A DNA stretch of 64,000 nucleotides from Anaeromusa acidaminophila DSM 3853 (GTDB lineage: Bacteria > Bacillota > Negativicutes > Anaeromusales > Anaeromusaceae), in NCBI RefSeq assembly GCF_000374545.1, contig NZ_KB894584.1:1-64000 (forward strand), read 5' to 3'. Positions within the stretch are counted from its first letter, which is position 1. The number at the start of each line of letters is the position of its first letter. The notes under the pieces are model-generated. The model saw only the letters and a program-made list of their open reading frames with translations, did not search any database and was not told the DNA's origin. Shown here one piece after another: positions 42,913-51,456 of the stretch. The translations under genes and the position numbers were made by a program.

Positions 42913-43675
42913 GTCGAATCACCTCCCGCGCCAGTTCGCCATACACTTCGGCGCCTTTAGAGCGCGGATCATATTTTACAATAGGCTGCCCATAACTTGG
43001 GGCTTCGCTCAAACGAACATTCCGTGGAATAATCGTCTCATAAACCTTGCCGCCAAAGTGACTGCGAACCTCTTCCGCCACTTGCAAGGACAGATTCGTA
43101 CGTCCGTCAAACATAGTCAACAAAACACCTTCTAGTTCTAACTGAGGGTTTAAGTTGTTTTGTACCAAGGAAACGGTCTGCATCAACTGAGATAATCCTT
43201 CTAACGCATAGAATTCACATTGAATGGGCACTAATAGCGAATCAGCAGCCGAAAGAGAATTAATTGTTAATAACCCTAACGAAGGCGGACAGTCAATCAC
43301 AATATAATCAAATTTCTCTAAACTTTTTTGCAAAGCCCGCTTTAATTTCAACTCCCTAGAAAAAGCGCTGACCAATTCTACTTCCGCCCCAGCCAATTGA
43401 ATCGTAGCCGGCACTAAAAAAAGAGACTCTAATTCAGTAGATACTACCGCCTCCTCAAGCGGAGTGTCACTAACAAGCACATCATACAAGGAAATTTGCA
43501 GCTCTTTTTTATTGATTCCTAAGCCGCTTGTGGCATTTCCTTGGGGATCAACATCTACTAACAACACTTTTTTGCCGTTTTCCGCCAAACAGGCACTCAA
43601 ATTCACTGCCGTCGTCGTTTTACCGACGCCGCCTTTTTGATTGGCAATTGCAATTACTCTAGCCAAACCTTTCAC
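42905..43675 (-). CDS. parA: Chromosome partition ATPase ParA (Soj)
   Basis: 256 residues. Deviant Walker A KGGVGKTTTAVNL, Walker A' VDVDPQGNATSGLG, Walker B DYIVIDCPPSLG. It moves ParB-parS complexes over the nucleoid and, in Firmicutes, also modulates DnaA. The first codon is GTG at 43675; a TTG three codons later has equal ribosome-site support, so the first residues are uncertain. Confidence 0.95.
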   Translation of the reverse strand: MKGLARVIAIANQKGGVGKTTTAVNLSACLAENGKKVLLVDVDPQGNATSGLGINKKELQISLYDVLVSDTPLEEAVVSTELESLFLVPATIQLAGAEVELVSAFSRELKLKRALQKSLEKFDYIVIDCPPSLGLLTINSLSAADSLLVPIQCEFYALEGLSQLMQTVSLVQNNLNPQLELEGVLLTMFDGRTNLSLQVAEEVRSHFGGKVYETIIPRNVRLSEAPSYGQPIVKYDPRSKGAEVYGELAREVIRRV

Positions 43676-43745
43676 CTCATACCCTTCCTAAAAAGCTTAT
43701 TTTTCTTTCATTCCACATAGTGTTATCTTTTCCCTGCCATTTTCT

Positions 43746-43761
43746 TGTTTCACGTGAAACA
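43746..43761. promoter_or_regulatory. parS centromere site 2
   Basis: TGTTTCACGTGAAACA, identical to site 1, about 70 bp upstream of parA. Confidence 0.92.
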
Positions 43762-43802
43762 TTTTTAAAAAAGAAAGAGAAAAAGCTATGAACAAGAGAA
43801 TC

Positions 43803-43910
43803 GACGACGACGCTGGATGCGCCTGACGGTATGTGAGATACCTAATGCCGGCAGGCCAAGGATGGCATATTCTCCGGTCGCCACCAGAAAGGCCAGAGAG
43901 AATGGAATAA
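43803..43910 (+). repeat. Multi-hairpin dispersed repeat, partial or diverged copy 3
   Basis: ACGCTGGATGCGCCTGACGG and GTGAGATACCTAATGCCGG share blocks with the other copies (GCGCTGGATGCGCC at 58.5 kb; GTGAGATGTGCCTAAAGC at 11.9 kb). Confidence 0.5.
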
Positions 43911-44002
43911 CCACACTCCCTTACCTCCCCTTCCGTTTAGCATCTAAAAACGTATATAACAGAAAAGAGAAAGAATAAAATCTCGAACACATTATTTTCC
44001 TA

Positions 44003-44011
44003 TGCTATAAT
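44003..44011 (+). promoter_or_regulatory. Extended -10 promoter of the methionine synthase pair
   Basis: TGCTATAAT (extended -10), about 40 bp before the start codon; the -35 is weak. Confidence 0.6.
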
Positions 44012-44050
44012 GAAGAAACCACTAATTTAGTGAGAGGAGGCGCTTGTGTC

Positions 44051-44740
44051 ATGCCTTTTTATCATCCCATGATCAAAGAAATTGATGAAAAAGAAATGCG
44101 CCGCTATGCTGGCTTGGCCCGGGCCAAAGACTTTCCTGACAGCTTAATTAAAGAAGCGTGCGAAGAAGCGCTACTGCTCCTCCAACCCAAGGGCATTTGG
44201 CAGATATACGGTTATGATGATCGAAATCAAATCATCCTCAGCCCTACTCCTCTAAAACTAAAAAGTCAGCCTCTGATCGAGCATCTGCAAGGCTCTGTCC
44301 AAATAGCAGTTATGGCCGTAACCATCGGCGCTGAGCTGGAATATTCCATTGAAAACTGCTTTAAACAAGATCGCTACGCCCTTGGCTTACTCTTGGATGC
44401 GGCGGCTACTGCCGCCGTCGAGCAAACAGCCGATGCTGTCAATTCTTTTATTGCCCAAGAAATGTCCAAAGTCGGCCTTGTCGCTTTGCGACGTTTTAGC
44501 CCCGGTTATGGAGACTGGGATATTACGGATCAGCCTCTAGTAGTCGAAGCGGCGCAGGGTGAACAAATTCAACTGTCCGTTACCGAAAGCTGTATGCTGG
44601 TACCGCGCAAATCCGTTACCGCCGTCATCGGCCTAGCGCCTCATGAAGAACGTTTAATTTTACCCGCAAGCGAGACTGCGACTTGTCTCTATTGCGAACA
44701 AGAAAATTGCGCATCTCGAAAGGAGAACCATCGTAAATGA
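44051..44740 (+). CDS. Cobalamin-dependent methionine synthase reactivation-domain protein
   Basis: 229 residues resembling the C-terminal activation domain of MetH, with AVTIGAELEYSIEN, the DAAATAAVEQTADAVNSFIAQE helix and RFSPGYGDWDITDQ, which together bind SAM for reductive remethylation of cob(II)alamin. The Cys-rich end CLYCEQENCASR fits reports of this family. The ATG at 44051 is chosen since AGGAGG ends 10 nt before; the frame's earlier GTG overlaps that site. It overlaps the synthase gene by 4 bp, so the two proteins form a split MetH. Confidence 0.87.
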   Translation: MPFYHPMIKEIDEKEMRRYAGLARAKDFPDSLIKEACEEALLLLQPKGIWQIYGYDDRNQIILSPTPLKLKSQPLIEHLQGSVQIAVMAVTIGAELEYSIENCFKQDRYALGLLLDAAATAAVEQTADAVNSFIAQEMSKVGLVALRRFSPGYGDWDITDQPLVVEAAQGEQIQLSVTESCMLVPRKSVTAVIGLAPHEERLILPASETATCLYCEQENCASRKENHRK

Positions 44741-47109
44741 TTGCTATTTTTGACGGTGCCATGGGCACCATGCTGCAAAATGCAGGTTTAGCCGTAGGCG
44801 CATGCCCAGAGGCCATGAATTTGGATGCATCCAATGTCGTCACCTCAATTCACCGCCAATACATAGAGCACGGCGCTACCATCATTGAGACCAATACCTT
44901 TGGCGCTAATCGCATCAAATTAAAGCATTACGGCCTCCAAGATCAAGTTTCCATAATTTGTAAAAAGGCAGTAGAAGCTGCCAAAGCAGCTTGCCGCCCG
45001 GAAACACGGATCGCTGGCTCCATTGGACCAACAGGCAAGTTGCTTCATCCTCTTGGCGATTTATCCTTTGATGAAGCCTATGATGTCTTTTGTGAACAAA
45101 TTCGCGCCCTCGACGCTGCAGGCGTTGATCTGCTGCTCATTGAAACCATTATTGATATCCAAGAAATGCGCGCCGCTCTCTTGGCTGCAAAAGACACCAG
45201 CAGCAAACCGGTTATATGCCAGCTTTCCTTTGGCGCTGATGGTCGCACTGTCACAGGCACGGACCCGGAAACGGCTGCGATTTTACTTACCGCCATGGGT
45301 GCTGACATCCTGGGCGCAAACTGCTCCCTAGGACCGGAACAACTGCTGCCGGTAGTAGAAAAATTAGCCCGTGCTACGCATTTGCCCCTTAGCGTACAGC
45401 CAAATGCAGGCATGCCGCATTTGGTAAACGGTGAAACCGTATTCCCCATGTCCCCGGAAGAAATGGCCCATTGGGCGCCGAAACTAGTTGCCGCCGGCGC
45501 TTCCTATTTAGGCGGCTGCTGCGGGACCACCCCGGCTCATATCCGCGCCCTCAGCCAAGCTGCCGCTTCTCTCTCACCCGTAGAGCGCAGTAAACCCCTG
45601 GCAGGCCGTGTCGCCTTAACCAGCCGCAGCCGTACGGTTTGGCTCGGCGCTGATTTGCCGGCTGCGGTTATCGGCGAACGGATCAATCCTACTGGCCGTA
45701 AAGCCTTAGCTGCAGAAATTCGTGAAGGCAGCTTTGCCATGGTAAAACGAGATGCGCTCGCTCAAGTAAAAGCTGGCGCACAAGTATTGGACGTAAATAT
45801 GGGCGTAGCTGGCATTGACCAAGCTCCCGTGATGAAGCGCGCCATTGAAGAGCTCTCCATGCTCGTCGACTTGCCGCTGGCGATTGATACCAGCGACACT
45901 GCCGCCTTGGAAGCCGGACTAAAACAATATCCAGGGCGCGCCTTAATCAACTCGGTCTCCGCCGAGCCAGAACGTTTGGAACAGTTTTTACCCTTAGCCA
46001 AACGTTACGGCGCCGCTATATTATGTCTACCTATTTCTCCGGCAGGCGTCCCTGCTACAGCCCCGGAGCGCGTAGCTGTCATCCAGGAAATCCTTGCCGC
46101 CGCCCAAGCGCAAGGTCTTAGAGAAAATGATTTTATTCTCGATGCCTTGACGCTGACAGTTGCCGCCGAAGCGGATGCAGCCCTGCAAACACTCGCTACG
46201 CTGCGCTCCTATCGTCAAGAATTCGGTTACCCCAGCACCATGGGGCTCAGCAATATCTCCTTTGGCCTTCCTGCGCGGGACGCTATCAACACTTCCTTTG
46301 CCGCTATGGCCTTTGCCGCTGGCTTAGACGCCCCGATTCTCAATCCCTTGCATCAAGGCATGATGCAGACGGCAGCCGCGTCTATGGCCCTTACAGGCCG
46401 CGACAGCAATGGTCGTCGTTATAGCCAAGTCTTCGCCCAGGCGCAGCCGCAGACTGCTACGCCTGCAGCAACAGCTACACCGGCGGACATCTTGGAACGC
46501 CTGCGTCAAGCCGTTATTGAAGGAGAAAAAGAAGCCGTACCGGCTTTAGTAGAAGAAGCGTTAGCTCAGGGTCGCTCTTCGTTAGAAATTACGGATCAGG
46601 GCCTTACCGCCGCCATGACGGAACTAGGCGAAGCTTTTGGCGCTGGCCGCTGTTTCCTTCCCCAAGTTCTTTTAGCCGCCGAAACCATGCGCCAGGCATT
46701 TATTACGCTAAAAGACCGGCTTCCCGGAGAAGCTACGCTTTCTCTAGGAAAAGTAGTCTTGGCTACCGTCAAAGGCGACATTCACGATCTGGGAAAAAAC
46801 ATCGTCGCCGCGTTACTGGAAAACAACGGCTTTACGGTCATTGACCTCGGCAAAGACGTGCCTATTGAAGCCATTGTCGCCGCCGTCAAAGAACACCAAG
46901 CAGATGCCGTCGGCTTATGCGCTCTAATGACCACCACGTTGCCGGCGATTGACGCTACCATCAGCGCCTTGCGCCAAGCAGGGCTGCAAGTTCCGGTCAT
47001 CGCCGGCGGCGCGGTAGTCACAGCCGATTATGCAGAACAAGCCGGCGCACAAGCCTACGCCCCGGACGGCGTAGCCGCTGTCCAGATCGCCAAGAAACTG
47101 TTGGGCTAA
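44737..47109 (+). CDS. metH: Cobalamin-dependent methionine synthase, core without activation domain
   Basis: 790 residues. Order: homocysteine domain (1 to about 290; IFDGAMGTML, GANCSLGP, and zinc ligands in GGCCGTTP), pterin domain (about 305-570; GERINPTGRK, VLDVNMG, AIDTSD), cobalamin cap (about 590-670) and cobalamin domain (about 680-790; KGDIHDLGKNIVAALLENNGF with the lower-ligand His). The reactivation domain is the separate upstream gene, as in some thermophiles and Firmicutes. Transfers methyl from methyltetrahydrofolate to homocysteine. No SAM or cobalamin riboswitch was seen upstream. Confidence 0.93.
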   Translation: MIAIFDGAMGTMLQNAGLAVGACPEAMNLDASNVVTSIHRQYIEHGATIIETNTFGANRIKLKHYGLQDQVSIICKKAVEAAKAACRPETRIAGSIGPTGKLLHPLGDLSFDEAYDVFCEQIRALDAAGVDLLLIETIIDIQEMRAALLAAKDTSSKPVICQLSFGADGRTVTGTDPETAAILLTAMGADILGANCSLGPEQLLPVVEKLARATHLPLSVQPNAGMPHLVNGETVFPMSPEEMAHWAPKLVAAGASYLGGCCGTTPAHIRALSQAAASLSPVERSKPLAGRVALTSRSRTVWLGADLPAAVIGERINPTGRKALAAEIREGSFAMVKRDALAQVKAGAQVLDVNMGVAGIDQAPVMKRAIEELSMLVDLPLAIDTSDTAALEAGLKQYPGRALINSVSAEPERLEQFLPLAKRYGAAILCLPISPAGVPATAPERVAVIQEILAAAQAQGLRENDFILDALTLTVAAEADAALQTLATLRSYRQEFGYPSTMGLSNISFGLPARDAINTSFAAMAFAAGLDAPILNPLHQGMMQTAAASMALTGRDSNGRRYSQVFAQAQPQTATPAATATPADILERLRQAVIEGEKEAVPALVEEALAQGRSSLEITDQGLTAAMTELGEAFGAGRCFLPQVLLAAETMRQAFITLKDRLPGEATLSLGKVVLATVKGDIHDLGKNIVAALLENNGFTVIDLGKDVPIEAIVAAVKEHQADAVGLCALMTTTLPAIDATISALRQAGLQVPVIAGGAVVTADYAEQAGAQAYAPDGVAAVQIAKKLLG

Positions 47110-47123
47110 GCACGTACGAAAGA

Positions 47124-47219
47124 TTGAACAAGAGTCACGGCGAGAACCAGAAGAGGGTACGCTAGAGGACACGAATAATCTATTTTTAACAGGAGTATAG
47201 GGAGTAGAAAGAGGGCTCG
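47124..47219 (+). repeat. GAGTA-type dispersed repeats, plus-oriented pair
   Basis: TTGAACAAGAGTCACGGCGA with AGAGGGTACG, and TTTAACAGGAGTATAGGGAG with TAGAAAGAGGGCTCG. Confidence 0.8.
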
Positions 47220-47255
47220 AATGAGAGTTAAGATATTGATATTTTAGTAAAGCTA

Positions 47256-47337
47256 AAACGGCTGTTGCAACATGTATTAGTACATGCCGCAACAGCCGTT
47301 TATTTATATCCGGCTATGCCATCCTTGGCATAGCCGG
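47256..47337. terminator. Terminator of metH followed by a second perfect hairpin
   Basis: AAACGGCTGTTGC / GCAACAGCCGTTT with TATTTAT after it, then CCGGCTATGCC / GGCATAGCCGG. The second hairpin core resembles that of the multi-hairpin repeat. Confidence 0.8.
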
Positions 47338-47356
47338 CATTAGGTACATCACTGTC

Positions 47357-47475
47357 ATACTCCTGTTAAATATTACATACTCAGTAACCCTCTATCGCAC
47401 CCTCACGTGACTCCGGTTCTCTTGTTCAATCCAACTCCGTCATGCCCTCCCTTTACTCACTCTACTCCTGTTAAA
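47357..47475 (-). repeat. GAGTA-type dispersed repeats, minus-oriented array
   Basis: Read on the minus strand: TTTAACAGGAGTAGAGTGAG with TAAAGGGAGGGCATGACGG, then GATTGAACAAGAGAACCGGA with GTCACGTGAGGGTGCGA, then a short ATTTAACAGGAGTAT. Confidence 0.8.
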
Positions 47476-47488
47476 TTATACGCAATCT

Positions 47489-48433
47489 TTATTTCCCAGC
47501 CGCTTTTTTCTTAGGAATACGCAGCTCCACAATAATGTCATCATCTTCTTGACGCTGCTGCATCTGTACGGCAAGCCCATTTTTTTTCATTGTATCAGCC
47601 ACCTGCTGAATGGTATTCAAGAAAATACGCACATCCCGAATCACGCCAGTCAAACGCTTCCGTTCTTTTTTCTTGCTCTTCCCGTTTGCCTCTTCTTCCA
47701 CAGGCAACTGCTGACGGCAGACAATTAGCTCCTCCGTCTGACGCACATTAAGCTGTTCGGCGCAAACCACAGCCAGCACCGCTTCTTGCTCCTCCGGAGA
47801 CTCCAGCTTCAAAAGCGCGCGAGCATGACGCTCCGATAAACGCTCTTCTTGCAACCGCTTCCGTACCTGCGGCGTCAGCTTTAACAAGCGCAATTTATTG
47901 GCCAGCGTAGATTGGCTTTTACCCACTCTTTTAGCCAATTCTTCCTGTGTAAAACCAAATTGCACTATGAGCAATTGAAAGCCTTCGGCCTCTTCGAGAA
48001 AATGCAAATCTTCGCGCTGCAAATTTTCAATCATGGCCATCTCGGCCATTTCCTTATCGTCAATCTCGCGCGCAATCACAGGCACTTCCGTCAAACCAGC
48101 CAGTTTCGACGCTCGCAAACGCCGCTCGCCAGCAACCAGCTCAAATCCTTCTTCTAGAGGACGCACCAATAAGGGCTGCAGCACGCCAAACTCACGAATC
48201 GACGCGGCCAGCTCCTCCAACGATTCGTCATGAAACGTCTCCCGCGGCTGAAAGCGATTGGCCTGAATGGTTTCGATTAAAACAGAACGCACTTCTTGCT
48301 GCTTCGGCTCTGCTTCAGCAGCAGCCTCCGTCTCTATGGTCGCCTCAACCGCCGCTGGCGCTTCTTTCGAGATCTCTTCGTTAATTTCTTCTTTTGTTTG
48401 TCCAAAGCCAAAAAGCTTCGTCAAAGGATTCAT
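47489..48433 (-). CDS. noc: Nucleoid occlusion protein Noc (ParB paralogue)
   Basis: 314 residues. It opens with MNPLTKLFGFG, an amphipathic stretch like the membrane-binding helix of Noc, then a variable acidic linker, the ParB-type CTPase domain (NRFQPRETFHDESLEELAASIREFGVLQPLLV, GERRLRASK) and HTH (TQEELAKRVGKSQSTLANKLRLL). Noc keeps the Z-ring off the nucleoid and binds ATTTCCCGGGAAAT; perfect copies lie at 48711 and 32026. It is near rsmG, the usual noc position. The start at 48433 has AAAGGGTGG before it. Confidence 0.9.
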   Translation of the reverse strand: MNPLTKLFGFGQTKEEINEEISKEAPAAVEATIETEAAAEAEPKQQEVRSVLIETIQANRFQPRETFHDESLEELAASIREFGVLQPLLVRPLEEGFELVAGERRLRASKLAGLTEVPVIAREIDDKEMAEMAMIENLQREDLHFLEEAEGFQLLIVQFGFTQEELAKRVGKSQSTLANKLRLLKLTPQVRKRLQEERLSERHARALLKLESPEEQEAVLAVVCAEQLNVRQTEELIVCRQQLPVEEEANGKSKKKERKRLTGVIRDVRIFLNTIQQVADTMKKNGLAVQMQQRQEDDDIIVELRIPKKKAAGK

Positions 48434-48597
48434 GGATTTCCACCCTTTCCCCGATTTTAATATCACAAAATCGGGAAGCTATGTAATGCTACATTGATTA
48501 TAGCATGCGTTGATCTTGTTTTCATAGAGCCTGTATAACGATACCAAAAGTCCTTTAGAAGCACGAAATACGGCGCAACGGAGGCACAGATAATGGA

Positions 48598-48632
48598 TTG
48601 AACAAGAGAATCGGAGTCACGTGAGGGTACGA
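48598..48632 (+). repeat. GAGTA-type dispersed repeat (AACAAGAG subtype)
   Basis: TTGAACAAGAGAATCGGAGT followed by CACGTGAGGGTACGA. Confidence 0.8.
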
Positions 48633-48710
48633 ATGAGTGGCACATTTTAAACAGGAATAGCGGGCGACGGCGAAGGCGGAAGAAAGTAATAGGATCTCAC
48701 CATGCTTCCT

Positions 48711-48724
48711 ATTTCCCGGGAAAT
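48711..48724. promoter_or_regulatory. Noc-binding site upstream of noc
   Basis: ATTTCCCGGGAAAT, perfect 14 bp palindrome and exact match to the known Noc consensus. Confidence 0.85.
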
Positions 48725-48758
48725 AAATATAGCTATTTCTGTATTCCTTACTTTTCAG

Positions 48759-48801
48759 CCCTCCTATCGTACCCTCCCTTGACTCCCTCTACTCTTGTTC
48801 G
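48759..48801 (-). repeat. GAGTA-type dispersed repeat, minus orientation
   Basis: Intermediate form: AACAAGAG start with the AGAGGGAGT body, so both named subtypes belong to one family. Confidence 0.8.
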
Positions 48802-48816
48802 ATGTACGTTCCCCCG

Positions 48817-49536
48817 TTAGATCAATGGCTTTTTCTCCGGCAGTCCCGCGCGGCGCGGGTAGGCCTTAGGAGTTGCCTTTACTTTTTTCAAATAGATTAC
48901 TGCTCGTACATCCTCTAAACCCGGGAGCTGCACCGGTTTCACCTGCGCGACTTCTGCTCCCAAAACGCGCAAAGCGCGCTCTGCTTCAACTAATTCAGCC
49001 TCATATTGGGCACCTTTAAGAGCTATAAAATAACCTCCAATTTTTACCAGCGGCAGGCACAGCTCACACAATACCGGCAGCCTCGCTACCGCTCTGGAAG
49101 TAACAAAATCAAATACCTCGCGTAGCTCTTTCTTTTGACCGGCTTCCTCCGCTCGATAGTGCAATACCGCTACGTCTTTCATGCCGGTGGTCTCAATGAC
49201 AGCCGTTAAAAAATTCAAACGCTTCTGCAAAGAATCAATTAAAGTCAGCTTCAAATCAGGCTGAAACAGCTTTAGGGGCACCCCGGGAAAACCAGCGCCA
49301 GTGCCCACATCCGCTATGGAAGCGCCTGAAAAAAACAATGTCTCGTCAAAAGCGGTTAAAGAATCCACCATGTGCTTTACTGCTACTTCCGCAGGTTCAG
49401 TAATCGCGGTCAGATTCATTTTTTGATTCCACTCTACCAATAATTGATAATAGATATCAAATTGTCGAATCTGTTCTTCAGACAAATTATAACCGCTTGT
49501 CGCAGCGGCTTGCCGCAAATGTTCTATAAAACTCAT
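48817..49536 (-). CDS. rsmG: 16S rRNA (guanine-N7) methyltransferase RsmG
   Basis: 239 residues, methylating N7 of G527 of 16S rRNA. SAM motif [20 protein letters not shown], then [12 protein letters not shown] and [15 protein letters not shown] are typical. The ATG overlaps the mnmG stop (ATGA), giving translational coupling in the mnmE-mnmG-rsmG order usual at the origin. Confidence 0.95.
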   Translation of the reverse strand: MSFIEHLRQAAATSGYNLSEEQIRQFDIYYQLLVEWNQKMNLTAITEPAEVAVKHMVDSLTAFDETLFFSGASIADVGTGAGFPGVPLKLFQPDLKLTLIDSLQKRLNFLTAVIETTGMKDVAVLHYRAEEAGQKKELREVFDFVTSRAVARLPVLCELCLPLVKIGGYFIALKGAQYEAELVEAERALRVLGAEVAQVKPVQLPGLEDVRAVIYLKKVKATPKAYPRRAGLPEKKPLI

Positions 49537-51410
49537 GCTTCTTCCTCCCTGCGCCGCTGCTCCAGGTGTACCAACAGCACTGCAATATCCGCAGGGGATA
49601 CGCCGGAAATACGCGAAGCCTGCCCAACCGAGCGCGGCTTAATCTCCTGCAGTTTTTCCCTGGCTTCTACAGCCAACCCTTGCAAGGATAGATAGTCCAC
49701 ATGACTCGGCAGCAGCTTACTTTCCAGTTTTTCCGCTCGCTGCACTTCTTCCAGCTGCTTTTTAATATATCCTTCATATTTCGCGCCAATTTCTACTTGC
49801 TCTTTTACGTCCGCTGGCAAAATAGGAGCTTCTAAATGCGCTTCTAGCATAGCGTAGGTCACCTCGGGGCGACGCAGCAAACCATATAGAGAAATACCGC
49901 TTTTCAGCTCGCTGCTTCCCATTTGCGCCAGCGCCTGCTGCACCGCTGGAGATGGTCCGATATGCCTCTCCCGCAGCTGTGCCGCCGCTTCTTCGATCGC
50001 TGCTTTCTTAGCCTGAAAGCGCGCATATCGTTCATCATTGACCAAGCCAACTTGGCGTCCTTTTTCCGTCAGTCGCAAATCCGCATTATCCTGACGCAAA
50101 AGCAAGCGATATTCCGCCCTGGAAGTCATCATCCGATACGGTTCATTCGTTCCCTTGGTCACCAGGTCGTCAACCAGTACGCCTAGATAGGCGTCACTGC
50201 GGGACAATACCAAAGGCTCTTTGCCCTGTACCTTACAGGCAGCATTAATTCCTGCTATCAAGCCTTGTCCCGCAGCTTCCTCATAGCCGGAAGTGCCGTT
50301 AGACTGCCCAGCGGAAAAAAAGCCTGCAATCTCCTTATGTTCTAACGTCGCCGCCAGCTGCGTCGGATCCAGACAATCGTAATCAATAGCATAGCCGGCG
50401 CGCATAATTTCTACTTTTTCCAAACCTGGGATGGTCCGCAAAAAAGCCAGCTGCACATCCATAGGCAGACTGGTAGACATACCTTGTACATACATTTCTT
50501 GCGTATTACGTCCTTCTGGTTCCACAAAAAGCTGATGCGCTTCTTTTTCGGCAAAACGGACGATCTTCGACTCAATGGACGGACAGTAACGCGGCCCCAC
50601 GCCTTCCACTACGCCCGTATACATCGGCGCCCGATGCAGATTTTCCCGAATAATTCGGTGCGTTTCCGCATTGGTATACGTCAGCCAGCAAGGAAGCTGT
50701 TCTCTCGTTGCTACGTCACTAAGAAAAGAAAAATTATGACACTCCTCATCGCCTGGCTGAACAATCATTTTTGAAAAATCCAAGGAACGAGCGTCAACCC
50801 TCGCAGGCGTGCCGGTTTTAAAGCGCATTAACTTAACGCCATGCTTTTTCAAGGAAACCGTCAAATTTTCAGCTGCTCGTTGTCCATTAGGACCGCCAGC
50901 GTAAACGGTCTCACCAATAATAATTTTACCGCCCAAATACGTCCCTGACGCCAAGACTACGCAGGAAGCTTCGTAAACCTCACCCGTTTCGCAGCGAATA
51001 CCCTTGACAGCCCCCTGCTCCACTAACAGTTCCTCTACCAGTAATTGTTTGATGAAAAGTCCAGGCTGGTTTTCCATGACTTCCTTCATACGCCGCTGGT
51101 ATACTACCTTGTCCGCTTGCGCCCGTAAAGCGTGGACCGCAGGGCCTTTGCCGGTATTGAGCATACGCATCTGGATACAAGTAAGATCCGTATTGACGCC
51201 CATCTCGCCGCCTAACGCATCGATTTCCCGCACAAGATGTCCTTTCGCAGATCCGCCTACGGCCGGATTGCACGGCATCAAGGCAATATTATCCAAGTTC
51301 AGCGTAGCCACCAGCGTTGAACAGCCCATGCGCGCTGCCGCTAACGCCGCTTCGCAGCCGGCATGGCCGGCGCCGATGACAATCACATCAAAACTTCCTG
51401 CATGATACAA
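49533..51410 (-). CDS. mnmG: tRNA uridine-5-carboxymethylaminomethyl modification enzyme MnmG
   Basis: 625 residues. FAD motif [45 protein letters not shown], the CxT-type GTYLGG, and [18 protein letters not shown] before the C-terminal helical domain. Works with MnmE to modify U34 of several tRNAs. The start is TTG at 51410: AAGGAGG lies 8 nt before and the conserved N-terminus begins there. Confidence 0.96.
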   Translation of the reverse strand: MYHAGSFDVIVIGAGHAGCEAALAAARMGCSTLVATLNLDNIALMPCNPAVGGSAKGHLVREIDALGGEMGVNTDLTCIQMRMLNTGKGPAVHALRAQADKVVYQRRMKEVMENQPGLFIKQLLVEELLVEQGAVKGIRCETGEVYEASCVVLASGTYLGGKIIIGETVYAGGPNGQRAAENLTVSLKKHGVKLMRFKTGTPARVDARSLDFSKMIVQPGDEECHNFSFLSDVATREQLPCWLTYTNAETHRIIRENLHRAPMYTGVVEGVGPRYCPSIESKIVRFAEKEAHQLFVEPEGRNTQEMYVQGMSTSLPMDVQLAFLRTIPGLEKVEIMRAGYAIDYDCLDPTQLAATLEHKEIAGFFSAGQSNGTSGYEEAAGQGLIAGINAACKVQGKEPLVLSRSDAYLGVLVDDLVTKGTNEPYRMMTSRAEYRLLLRQDNADLRLTEKGRQVGLVNDERYARFQAKKAAIEEAAAQLRERHIGPSPAVQQALAQMGSSELKSGISLYGLLRRPEVTYAMLEAHLEAPILPADVKEQVEIGAKYEGYIKKQLEEVQRAEKLESKLLPSHVDYLSLQGLAVEAREKLQEIKPRSVGQASRISGVSPADIAVLLVHLEQRRREEEA

Positions 51411-51456
51411 AGCCTTATCCTCCTTGCAGGCGTCCTCTCCGACACCTTGCGCTTAC

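Larger units (their letters stand above)
43676..44050. other. Intergenic region between parA and the methionine synthase genes
   Basis: No gene. It holds parS site 2, a short AACAAGAG repeat piece (43790-43801), a multi-hairpin repeat copy (about 43803-43910) and an extended -10 promoter at 44003-44011. Confidence 0.6.
47110..47488. other. Intergenic region with inverted arrays of the GAGTA repeat around two hairpins
   Basis: No gene. Plus-oriented units at 47124-47160 (AACAAGAG type) and 47186-47219 (AACAGGAG type), two strong hairpins (47256-47301 and 47310-47337), then minus-oriented units at about 47357-47371, 47388-47431 and 47442-47475. The whole block is roughly an inverted repeat. 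Confidence 0.75.
48434..48816. other. Intergenic region upstream of noc with a Noc site and inverted GAGTA repeats
   Basis: No gene. A plus-oriented repeat (48598-48632), a degraded one (48649-48668), the NBS palindrome (48711-48724) and a minus-oriented repeat (48759-48801) follow one another. Read on the minus strand, the last is AACAAGAGTAGAGGGAGTCA with AGGGAGGGTACGATAGG, a form that links the two repeat subtypes. Confidence 0.75.

Noticed and set aside
43905-44050. A SAM or cobalamin riboswitch before the methionine synthase genes
   Set aside because: The promoter is only about 40 bp from the start codon, leaving no room for either aptamer.
11577-48801. The GAGTA repeats as a CRISPR array
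   Set aside because: Copies are far apart, in both orientations, with no regular spacers and no cas genes.
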